From contig NZ_CP039886.1 of the NCBI RefSeq assembly GCF_005221285.1, forward strand, positions 558,001 to 622,000: a DNA stretch of 64,000 nucleotides, given 5' to 3'. Below the pieces are notes generated by a model. It did not search any database. It was not told the DNA's origin and saw nothing but the letters and a program-made list of their open reading frames with translations. Each line of letters opens with the position of its first letter. The stretch's first letter is position 1. Both the position numbers and the translations under genes were made by a program. This stretch comes from Neisseria flavescens (lineage in GTDB: Bacteria; Pseudomonadota; Gammaproteobacteria; Burkholderiales; Neisseriaceae). This document shows, piece after piece, positions 28,029 to 35,730 of the stretch.

Positions 28029-29069
28029 TTATAGGCTGTATGAAGTAGGCAGCCAGTTGGGTTCTGCGTGTAATTCTACCTGAAATTGAGTAAATACTGT
28101 ATTACAAACATATTGTGCCAGCTGGTGGACATCTTGCGCGGATGCATTGTTTTTATTCACCAAAACCAAAGCCTGTTTGTCATGCACTGCCGCACCGCCG
28201 ATCTGATGGCCTTTCAGACGGCATTGGTCAATCAGCCAGCCGGCCGCGAGTTTGACCGAACCGTCAGGCTGCGGATAGCGTGGCATATTGGGGTATTGCT
28301 GTAACAAATCGGCCGCTTTTTCTGCACTGACAACAGGGTTTTTAAAGAAACTTCCGACATTACCAAGTACGTTAGGATTAGGCAGTTTACTGTTGCGGAT
28401 TGCACACACCGCATCGGAAACATCTTTGGCCGTCGCCTCACGGCCTTGGCTCAGTTCGGCAACCGCTGCCGCCAAGTCGCCATAGCCCAAGTTCGGCACA
28501 AAATGCTCTTTCAACGCAAATACAACCGAAACAATCACATAACGTCCTTTGCCTTCCTGTTTGAACAGGCTTTCACGATAGGCAAAGTCACAGTCGGCAT
28601 TGGAAAGCTCGACAAAGGTTTCTGTATCCAAATCAAAGCAGCGTACGCTATGGATAACATCTTTCGCTTCAACACCATATGCACCGATATTTTGTACCGG
28701 AGACGCGCCGACCGTGCCCGGAATCAGGCTGAGGTTTTCCAGCCCGCTTAAACCCAGTCCAACCGTATGCAAAACAAAATCATGCCAAATTTCCCCAGCC
28801 TGAGCTTCGATATAAACCAGGCCGTCTGAACGCTCAATTTCGCGTATTCCCTTGTTTTCCATATGCACAACCAGACCGGCATAGTCTTCCATCAAAAGGA
28901 TATTGCTACCGCCGCCGAGCCATAAAACGGTATCTCGGTTGAACTCGGGCAGCCGGACGATGTCGCGCAATTCATCGGCATGTTTGAGTGCAACAAATGC
29001 TTGAGCTTGGGCTTTCAGACCAAAAGTGTTGTAGGGGGTAAGGTCGGTTTGGTATTGGGTGGGTTGCAT
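28029..29069 (-). CDS. murB: UDP-N-acetylenolpyruvoylglucosamine reductase
   Basis: MurB completes UDP-MurNAc synthesis in the cytosol using FAD and NADPH. The FAD-binding WLGGGSNILLMED and PGTVGASPVQNIGAYG motifs and the catalytic serine in GNVGSFFKNP are all present. At 346 residues it is a type I MurB. Confidence 0.95.
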   Translation of the reverse strand: MQPTQYQTDLTPYNTFGLKAQAQAFVALKHADELRDIVRLPEFNRDTVLWLGGGSNILLMEDYAGLVVHMENKGIREIERSDGLVYIEAQAGEIWHDFVLHTVGLGLSGLENLSLIPGTVGASPVQNIGAYGVEAKDVIHSVRCFDLDTETFVELSNADCDFAYRESLFKQEGKGRYVIVSVVFALKEHFVPNLGYGDLAAAVAELSQGREATAKDVSDAVCAIRNSKLPNPNVLGNVGSFFKNPVVSAEKAADLLQQYPNMPRYPQPDGSVKLAAGWLIDQCRLKGHQIGGAAVHDKQALVLVNKNNASAQDVHQLAQYVCNTVFTQFQVELHAEPNWLPTSYSL

Positions 29070-29115
29070 GATGATTTGTGATTTTGTAGATTCGGGTCGT
29101 CTGAAAACTTACTGT

Positions 29116-29541
29116 TTAACAATTACGATAGGTAATGGGGTTTTGGGGTGCTTTATAGTTTTCTTGGGAAGAATAGGTCAGCTTGTCCACGATTTCTTGA
29201 TAAATCTTGGATTCTTCTGGTAGCGGCTTGCCTTCAAACATCCAGCGACCTTGAATAATATCATCGGCAGAAATCCATCTTTCGATTTCATATACTGCTA
29301 ATGTCCAGCCGCGATAGACTGCAACCGCATATTTTGCTTTTTCACGCCTGCTTCCGATTTTCCAATATTTCCGTGTACGTTCGTAAATTTCCTTATCCTT
29401 ATCGGCTTCAGGAATATTCCCTGATCTGATGCCTTTTTTCAGTTTCTCGTATTCTTTATTAATCGTAATTAAAACAATGGGTTCATCAGTTTTTAATTCT
29501 TGAGCATCATATTGTCGCTTTAATTCGGACAAGCTCATCAA
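29116..29541 (-). CDS. C-terminal half of a frameshifted GIY-YIG nuclease gene
   Basis: 141 residues beginning at TTG 29541 or ATG 29538. The segment VLITINKEY through RKYWKIGSRREKAKYAVAVY is what I remember as the C-terminal domain of LEM-3-like GIY-YIG proteins, which are normally one chain. The frame stays open upstream through the G6 run at 29564-29569, where it would read GGKHSSEVGLMSLSEL. Deleting one G joins it to the nuclease half at 29549-29890. There is no convincing ribosome site of its own. Confidence 0.55.
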   Translation of the reverse strand: MMSLSELKRQYDAQELKTDEPIVLITINKEYEKLKKGIRSGNIPEADKDKEIYERTRKYWKIGSRREKAKYAVAVYRGWTLAVYEIERWISADDIIQGRWMFEGKPLPEESKIYQEIVDKLTYSSQENYKAPQNPITYRNC

Positions 29542-29548
29542 TCCTACT

Positions 29549-29890
29549 TCAGAAGAATGCTTGCCCCCCTTGAATATTAGTCAGCGGCTGCTGGCTCTGT
29601 TTGACTAGGGAGAGTAGGTCTATTGCCATCGCTTCATATTGTTCAGCCTCGTCGCTGGTTTGGATGTTGTGCCGCAGAATGTAATACACGGGCTGGTGTC
29701 CGCTTTTATGTATTTCCCTAATCAAGGCAATTTTATCACTTGGCTTTTCTATTTCTTGTAATGAGGCTTGAGCATGATGGAAAACGCGATTGTTCAAGCC
29801 TTTACCTACATAGAAAATATTGCCGTCTCTAGGGTCAATCAAGCAATAAACATAGTAAGCAAGTTTTTCTATAATGGAAGTTGAAAACAT
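29549..29890 (-). CDS. GIY-YIG nuclease domain (N-terminal half, frameshifted)
   Basis: 113 residues with the GIY-YIG hallmarks YYVYCLIDP (12-20) and FYVGKG (26-31), the following Arg35 and a helical second half. It ends NIQGGQAFF after a G6 run, then TGA. The expected C-terminal domain continues in another frame at 29116-29541, so this is probably the 5' part of a disrupted gene, or of one that switches by slippage at G6. It could still fold as a bare nuclease domain. Confidence 0.65.
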   Translation of the reverse strand: MFSTSIIEKLAYYVYCLIDPRDGNIFYVGKGLNNRVFHHAQASLQEIEKPSDKIALIREIHKSGHQPVYYILRHNIQTSDEAEQYEAMAIDLLSLVKQSQQPLTNIQGGQAFF

Positions 29891-29937
29891 TTTTTTCCTT
29901 AAAAGTGAATAAGCCGTAAATGAAATATTATTAATGG

Positions 29938-29967
29938 AGGTCGTCTGAAAGAAATTTCAGACGGCCT
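29938..29967 (-). terminator. Mixed-dialect DUS inverted pair at the end of norM
   Basis: AGGTCGTCTGAA (the variant found in the N. mucosa dialect) pairs with TTCAGACGGCCT, one mismatch, and overlaps the norM stop codon. Confidence 0.6.
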
Positions 29968-31336
29968 TATGCGATTTGACCATCTCTTTACTGCAAAGCT
30001 CCAGACACCATACCAATGCGATGGCGGCAATCGTCAGTGAAACGGTCAGCGCGGTCCAGAAGCCGTAAATACCCATATCGACATGATAGGCAAGCAGATA
30101 GCCGGGCAACAGGCCGCAACCCCAGAAAGCGGCGGCATGGATGAACATCGGCATTTTGGTCACTTTATAGCCGCGCAGGGCGTAGGAAGCGATACATTGG
30201 GTGAAGTCTGCCGGTTGGAACAAGCCGGCAAACAGCAGGAGGGTGGCGGCGATGCTTAAAACAGCCGGATCATTGTTGTACATACTTACCAGCGGCGAAC
30301 GGAATAATACCAAAGAAAGCACGGTAATCACGGCGAGCATCCAGCCCAACACCAGCGAAACGCCTGAAATATAACGCGCCCGCAAAAATTCGTGTCGCCC
30401 GAGCGAAAAGCCTACGCGTACCGTGCTTGCCGAGCCGACGCTTTGCGGAACCATATACAAAATGCCCGACAGGCTGATGACGACTTGTTGGGCGGCGACA
30501 TAATCCTCGCCGAATGGCGCCACCAAAAAGACGATAAACGAAAACGCGCTGGCTTCTAAAAAATAAGACAAGCCGATGGGTGCACCGATTTTCCAAATCT
30601 GTTTGAAAGCCGCCAAATCGGGTTTGCCGATTTTTGCCGTCAAGCCAAACGGACGGAAGAATTTTTCTTTGGCGATATAAAGCCACAAAGCCAATGCGCT
30701 GAACCAAAATACCGCCGCCGTTGCCACGCCGCAACCTGCGCCACCCAAAGCAGGCATACCGAATTTGCCGTAAACAAATACATAGTTTAGCGGCACATTC
30801 AACACAAATGCCGCGAAGCTGACCAACATAATCACGCGCGGACGGTTCAAGCTCGAGGCATAAGCGTGCAGGGCGCGGTGGATCATGGCGGCCGGCATTG
30901 CCAAGCTGGTAAAGAACATATATTGCGCCATCGTGTCTTCGACATAATCGCTTAATGTCAGCCAATGACGGAAAGGCGTAATCATCGCCCACATCAACAG
31001 CATGCCGAATAGACCCAAACATAAGCCAAACCAAATGCCCTGCATTCCTGTTTTGCCGACTTCTTCGGTTTTACCTGCGCCGTACAGCTGGGCAATCATC
31101 GGGTTCAACGCCGCCATCACGCCCATAAAGGTAATGTAAATCGTGGAAAACGCACTGCTGCCCAAAGCTACCGCGGCCAAATCTTCCTTACCTGCGCCAC
31201 CGGCCATCACCGTATCGACAAAACCAATGCCCACTTGCGCCACTTGCGCCAACAGCATAGGCAGGGCGAGGGCAGTAAGCAGGCGGGTTTCTTTTAAGAA
31301 AACAGGAAAGGCAAAGCGATTGAGGTTCAGTAGCAT
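29957..31336 (-). CDS. norM: Multidrug and toxin extrusion (MATE) transporter NorM
   Basis: 459 residues, about 12 membrane helices, nearly colinear with gonococcal NorM, a sodium-driven exporter of cationic drugs and fluoroquinolones. Conserved stretches include VGIGFVDTVMAGGAGKEDLAAVALG and the family's LNVPLNYVFVYG. The last codons and TGA (SHKAV) come from a DUS. It is a single gene. Confidence 0.93.
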   Translation of the reverse strand: MLLNLNRFAFPVFLKETRLLTALALPMLLAQVAQVGIGFVDTVMAGGAGKEDLAAVALGSSAFSTIYITFMGVMAALNPMIAQLYGAGKTEEVGKTGMQGIWFGLCLGLFGMLLMWAMITPFRHWLTLSDYVEDTMAQYMFFTSLAMPAAMIHRALHAYASSLNRPRVIMLVSFAAFVLNVPLNYVFVYGKFGMPALGGAGCGVATAAVFWFSALALWLYIAKEKFFRPFGLTAKIGKPDLAAFKQIWKIGAPIGLSYFLEASAFSFIVFLVAPFGEDYVAAQQVVISLSGILYMVPQSVGSASTVRVGFSLGRHEFLRARYISGVSLVLGWMLAVITVLSLVLFRSPLVSMYNNDPAVLSIAATLLLFAGLFQPADFTQCIASYALRGYKVTKMPMFIHAAAFWGCGLLPGYLLAYHVDMGIYGFWTALTVSLTIAAIALVWCLELCSKEMVKSHKAV

Positions 31337-31439
31337 AATGTGTGCGGTTTGAGGATAAAGGCCGTCTGAAAACAGAAATTTAAAATTATAAAGGGTAAAG
31401 CTGATAAACAGGCAATATGTTGTTTAATCGCTAAATTCT

Positions 31440-31877
31440 TCAGACGGCCTTAAATGTCGGATGTCTTTTTACTGCTTCCAACCAGCTGTCCGGAGTTTGA
31501 AACTGCATCAGGCCGTCTGAAAGCGAAACCGCGGCTTGGGTAGTCGAAGCGCGAGTCAGTTTTTCGTTGGTTTCGGCATCGTAAATGGTGTAATCGATAC
31601 GCAGGCAGCTTTCGATTTCAACAATGTCCATTTCAACGCGGATTTTTTGGCCGAAACGGGCAGGGCGGATGTATTTGAGGTTCATCTGCACAATCGGCCA
31701 GCTGTACCCCTGCCGCCCCATTTCGTTGTAGTCATAACCGATGGAAGACAGAAAAGCACAACGTGCGGTTTCAAGGTATTTGACATAGTTGCCGTGCCAC
31801 ACGATGTGCATGGCATCTACGTCAAAAAAAGGAACTTCGGTTTCAAAGCTGTGTTGGCAGTAGATGTGTTTTTTCAT
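31440..31877 (-). CDS. Hotdog-fold acyl thioesterase (aryl polyene cluster type)
   Basis: 145 residues from ATG 31877. The 4-hydroxybenzoyl-CoA thioesterase signature FFDVDAMHIVWHGNYVKYLE spans residues 17-36, with D21 and the HxNY turn. Its partners in the operon, an LpxL-like acyltransferase and a family-2 glycosyltransferase, make the trio typical of aryl polyene clusters, where a thioesterase of this class is found. A longer N-terminal frame was rejected because the similarity begins at MKKHIYC. It ends FKAV, DUS-coded. Confidence 0.75.
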   Translation of the reverse strand: MKKHIYCQHSFETEVPFFDVDAMHIVWHGNYVKYLETARCAFLSSIGYDYNEMGRQGYSWPIVQMNLKYIRPARFGQKIRVEMDIVEIESCLRIDYTIYDAETNEKLTRASTTQAAVSLSDGLMQFQTPDSWLEAVKRHPTFKAV

Positions 31878-31903
31878 GGTTTTAAAGAGTAAGTGTGATG
31901 GTT

Positions 31904-32833
31904 TCAGACGGCGTCTTCGCCCCAAAAATCATAAAAATTGAACCATTGTAGCGGATTTTGCGCACATTCTTGCGCCAGAATGTCGGCAAAACCCTGCATC
32001 GCGTCTTTGACGGCAGCCTCACGGTTGCCGCGTTTCCAGCTGGAGGTATCGGTAAAGTGGCGAAGTTTCAAATGATAGCGGCCGTTTTGTTTGACGCAAA
32101 ACAGCGTGTTTACCTGCGTTTTTAAAAGCGCAGCCAATAGCCACGCACCTTGCGGCATAGGGGCGGTATGGCCTAAGAAATTAATGTCGGCGGTTTTCTC
32201 GCCGCGTACAGGCACGCGGTCGGCCGCGATGGCAATCCATTCGCCGTTCTCGATACGGCTGTTTAATTCCATCATCAGGGTGGTGTCCAAATCTGTCACC
32301 TGAATCAGACGGATATGATCTGCGCCGGCTTTTTGCAATGCCTCGTTAAATGCCTGCGCGTGTTTGCTGTGCACCAATACATTGAGTCTGAAATCTTTAT
32401 GGTGCGACACCAGCGCACGGCAAACTTCGGTATTGCCCAAGTGCGAACAGGCAAAAATCTGGCCGCGTTCGTTGCGCTTGATTTGCGAATAGATGTCGTC
32501 CGGATCTTCAATCACCAAATCTTCATAACGGATTTTGCGTTGCCACACGGCAAAACGGTCGCAAACCGCTTCGCCAAATGCGACGAATTGTTTGAATACG
32601 CTGTGTTTCGGCAGGATGATATGGGGAAAGGCCGTCTGAAGACGGGTTTGATAGCGTAAGACATGACGGCGCGGTTTGGGCGCGGTTGCATAAAAATACA
32701 GCACCACAAACCAAATGCACGGCCTCATGAAAAAAGCCGGCAGATAGCGCACCATCAATGTGGTCAGAGCGAGAAACAGGCGGCTGCCGCGTTCGGGCTG
32801 CGCCGCCCAATGGGTTTGTTTATTGTCAGTCAT
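31904..32833 (-). CDS. LpxL/HtrB-like acyltransferase (aryl polyene type)
   Basis: 309 residues with a membrane anchor near 30-50 and the acyltransferase HX4E motif SHLGNTEV (H131, E136). The family includes late lipid A acyltransferases and the acyltransferases of aryl polyene clusters; the glycosyltransferase and thioesterase neighbours favour the latter. Start lies 4 bases after the glycosyltransferase stop. It ends GEDAV with the stop written by a DUS. Confidence 0.7.
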   Translation of the reverse strand: MTDNKQTHWAAQPERGSRLFLALTTLMVRYLPAFFMRPCIWFVVLYFYATAPKPRRHVLRYQTRLQTAFPHIILPKHSVFKQFVAFGEAVCDRFAVWQRKIRYEDLVIEDPDDIYSQIKRNERGQIFACSHLGNTEVCRALVSHHKDFRLNVLVHSKHAQAFNEALQKAGADHIRLIQVTDLDTTLMMELNSRIENGEWIAIAADRVPVRGEKTADINFLGHTAPMPQGAWLLAALLKTQVNTLFCVKQNGRYHLKLRHFTDTSSWKRGNREAAVKDAMQGFADILAQECAQNPLQWFNFYDFWGEDAV

Positions 32834-32837
32834 GGTT

Positions 32838-33563
32838 TCAGACGGCCTTTCCGAAAACTTTACCCAATCGGTGTTTCAACATACCGAAAAACAGCCGTGT
32901 GTGCATTTTGCTGATGCGGACATTGTCGGCAAAGGCATCAAAGTGGGACACGCCGTCGGCGGCATATTGGACGGGCGTTTTAATCCAAACCGGTTTGACG
33001 TCGCGCCAGTACAGGCGGATAAGGATTTCCGTATCGAAGTCCATGCGGTCGCCTACGGTTTCTTCGCGGACAACGGATAGCGCGGGTGCAAGCGGATAGA
33101 GGCGGAAGCCGCACATGCCGTCTTTGATGTCGCATGACCAAGTGTGCAGCATATTCCAGAAATCGGTAATTTTGCGTCCGTAAAGCCGTGCTTTGGGCGC
33201 GTCATCGCCGTATTGCGGCCAGCCGCAAACAACGGCTTCAGGGTTTTGTTCTGCTGCGGCGAGGAGTTTGGGTGTGTCGCTCAAGCAGTGTTGGCCGTCT
33301 GCATCAACCTGCAAGACGTGGGTATAGCCATGTTCTTGAGCGTATTCCAAGCCGGTTTTGACCGCTGTGCCTTTGCCGCCGTTGATGGGACGGTAAAGGA
33401 CATCAATGCCGTCTGAAACCAAAGCCTGCAATACAGGTTTGCATTCTTCGCGTGAACCGTCGTCCACAATTAAAACGTTTAAACCGAAGCCGCGCATGGT
33501 TTGGGCAACGTGGCTGATGGTGGTCGGATGGTTGTAATGTGGAATAAGGGCCAGGGTTTTCAT
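32838..33563 (-). CDS. Family 2 glycosyltransferase (aryl polyene type)
   Basis: 241 residues: GT-A fold with VDDGS (33-37) and the metal-binding QVDADGQH (DAD at 87-89). Similar enzymes occur in aryl polyene operons. It is the first gene of the three-gene block glycosyltransferase, acyltransferase, thioesterase. The donor and acceptor sugars or lipids are unknown. Confidence 0.75.
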   Translation of the reverse strand: MKTLALIPHYNHPTTISHVAQTMRGFGLNVLIVDDGSREECKPVLQALVSDGIDVLYRPINGGKGTAVKTGLEYAQEHGYTHVLQVDADGQHCLSDTPKLLAAAEQNPEAVVCGWPQYGDDAPKARLYGRKITDFWNMLHTWSCDIKDGMCGFRLYPLAPALSVVREETVGDRMDFDTEILIRLYWRDVKPVWIKTPVQYAADGVSHFDAFADNVRISKMHTRLFFGMLKHRLGKVFGKAV

Positions 33564-33630
33564 AAATATTTTTTAGACGACGTTAACACAGTGCAGAGTA
33601 TAGCAAATAAACATGCCATGGCGTTTGAAA

Positions 33631-33693
33631 GGGCCGTCTGAAACGGCGAGGACAAAATCGTTTGATTTCGTTTCTCACTGTTTCAGACGGCCT
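33631..33693. terminator. DUS inverted pair upstream of the glycosyltransferase
   Basis: GGGCCGTCTGAA (33631-33642) and TTCAGACGGCCT (33682-33693) bracket a spacer with partial complementarity; it lies after the ABC transporter gene. Confidence 0.65.
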
Positions 33694-33709
33694 TTGGTAC
33701 GCCATTAAT

Positions 33710-35476
33710 TCAGCATTGTACATGACCGACATCGAGGCATAAATCATGGAACTCGTTGAGCGTGCTTCGGTGTCCGATGCTGATGATGATGCTGTCGGGC
33801 AGTTTTTGCTTTAAGGCGCGGTAGAGTGCGGCTTCGGCCGGTTCGTCCAAGGCGGCGGTGGCTTCGTCGAGCAGGACAATTTTGGGCTTGGAAAGCAGGG
33901 CGCGGACGAAGGCGACGCGTTGCAGTTCGCCCGGGGAGAGTTTGTGCTGCCAGTCGTCTGTTTTATCCAATTTGTCAATCAGATAACCCAAACGGCAGGT
34001 GTTCATGGCTTCGGCTAACTCGGGATGCTGTTTGTCGATGTCGGGGTAACAAACCGCATCGCGCAGGCTGCCTTGCGCCGTGTACGGACGTTGCGGCAGG
34101 AAGAGGATGTCTTGATGCGGCGGACGGCTGACTTTGCCGCTGCTGCCAAACGGCCAAAGCCCCGCCAGCGCGCGCAGCAGCGAGGTTTTGCCGCAACCGC
34201 TCGGGCCGCGTATCAGCAGGGAGTCGCCGTTTTTGAGGTTGATATTGATACCGTCTAATAAAACTTCGCCGTTGTGGCGGAACAGGGCGACGTTTTCCAG
34301 TGCAATGCCGTCTGAAACTTCGCTAATCTCGGGTTGCTGCGCGCTGTGTTGTTCTTCGGTACTCAGCAAAAAGCCGTACAGACGCTCCAATCGGGCGCGG
34401 TAGGCGGTGAATTTGTTGTAGAACATTCGGAAGAAAGACAGCGCGTTTTGCAGTCGCGCGAAGGCTTGGACGGTCTGCTGGATGTCGCCGATTTTGATTT
34501 GTCCGGCAAACAGGCGCGGAGCTTGCAAAATAATGGGGAAGAGTTTGATGCCGTTGGTGAACATATCGTTAAAGCCGCTTAAGCAGACGCTTTGCCGCGC
34601 GATGCGCCAACGGTTGCGGATAATGGCTTTAAAGCGGTCGGAAAGCCGGCCGTGTTCGTGTTGTTCGCCGCTGTAAAACGCCACGCTTTCGGCGTGGTCG
34701 CGTACGCGGATGAGGGAATAACGGTAGTCGCCGTTGAGTTTTTCGTTTTCATAGTTGTAACGAATCAAAGGGTTGCCTATCCACATGGCGATAAAGGTCG
34801 CCAAAATCACAAAGATAAAGACGAACCAAACAATGCCGCGCGGAATGTCGAAGCCGAACACGGTCAGGATGCCTGCCAAGCCCCACAAAACAACGGCAAA
34901 TTCCAGCGAGGTAACGACCGAATTGATCATACCGCGCACAAATTCAATGGTCGAGGCGATAAATTCCTGCGCGTCCTGTTGGATACGCTGGTCGATGTTG
35001 TCCGGCGCGTGGCGGCGCATTTGCAGGCGGTAGTAGTTTTTGTCGGCAAGCCAGCGCGTGGTCAGCACTTCATTGAGACGCTCCGACCATTTAATCGCCA
35101 AGCCTTGATCGAGGAAGTCGTTGACGACGTTGTTAAACGCCCGTATCAGCACCACGCCCGCGTTCATCGCTGCAAACATCCAAAACGCGGAGGCGTTCAA
35201 ATCCTGCATCGAGTCGTAAAGCCCTTTGGACATAAAGGTACTCAACACATTCAGCCGTACTTCGGTCAACAGCAGCGTAATCATCGCCGTAATCAGCAGC
35301 AATATTTTGACCGCGCTTTTCGGCGTCAGGCAAAGGTGCAGGATATGGCTGAATTCGCGCCCGAAGCGTGTGTTGCGTGCAAAAAACAGAATGACCGCCG
35401 AGGCTGCGGCGACCATCAATAAGGTCTGCAACAGCCAAGACGGCGTGGAATAAAGCTCGGTTTGCCATTTCTGCAT
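33710..35476 (-). CDS. ABC transporter, SbmA/BacA-like membrane domain fused to ATPase
   Basis: 588 residues: an SbmA/YddA-type membrane domain (about six helices to residue 330) and an ATPase with Walker A GPSGCGKTS, signature LSPGELQRV and Walker B KIVLLDEATAALDE. Relatives import vitamin B12, antimicrobial peptides or siderophores. It is transcribed away from a TonB-dependent siderophore receptor with a shared 254-base intergenic region that carries a Fur-like site, which suggests a role in siderophore uptake; that is inference. Confidence 0.8.
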   Translation of the reverse strand: MQKWQTELYSTPSWLLQTLLMVAAASAVILFFARNTRFGREFSHILHLCLTPKSAVKILLLITAMITLLLTEVRLNVLSTFMSKGLYDSMQDLNASAFWMFAAMNAGVVLIRAFNNVVNDFLDQGLAIKWSERLNEVLTTRWLADKNYYRLQMRRHAPDNIDQRIQQDAQEFIASTIEFVRGMINSVVTSLEFAVVLWGLAGILTVFGFDIPRGIVWFVFIFVILATFIAMWIGNPLIRYNYENEKLNGDYRYSLIRVRDHAESVAFYSGEQHEHGRLSDRFKAIIRNRWRIARQSVCLSGFNDMFTNGIKLFPIILQAPRLFAGQIKIGDIQQTVQAFARLQNALSFFRMFYNKFTAYRARLERLYGFLLSTEEQHSAQQPEISEVSDGIALENVALFRHNGEVLLDGININLKNGDSLLIRGPSGCGKTSLLRALAGLWPFGSSGKVSRPPHQDILFLPQRPYTAQGSLRDAVCYPDIDKQHPELAEAMNTCRLGYLIDKLDKTDDWQHKLSPGELQRVAFVRALLSKPKIVLLDEATAALDEPAEAALYRALKQKLPDSIIISIGHRSTLNEFHDLCLDVGHVQC

Positions 35477-35600
35477 GGGGTGTTCTCTTTAGTCAGATGA
35501 ATCAGACGGCAGGCAGAGGTCGTCTGAAAACTGAATTTGTCATTTGTTTGTAGGGTTTAAGGTAAAAAAAATAGGAAGAGTGTTGTATTTTTTGTATTTA

Positions 35601-35616
35601 AAAATGGTTCTCATAA
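35601..35616. promoter_or_regulatory. Fur-like site in the divergent intergenic region
   Basis: The minus strand reads TGAGAACCATT, two mismatches from the Fur core TGATAATCATT. It lies 130 bases ahead of the receptor start and about 125 ahead of the ABC gene start, so it could govern either or both. Confidence 0.5.
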
Positions 35617-35730
35617 CGAAGTATAGAAGTGCGGAATATTATCAAATATAATCGTGCAACAAAATTACTTTGTAACTTTTAACACGCTTATTGCAACAAA
35701 AATAACCCACCTCAAAAACAGAAGGAATTT

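Noticed and set aside
34592..35422. 276-codon plus-strand frame opposite the ABC transporter
   Set aside because: Shadow frame, His/Gln-rich, no ribosome site or family features.
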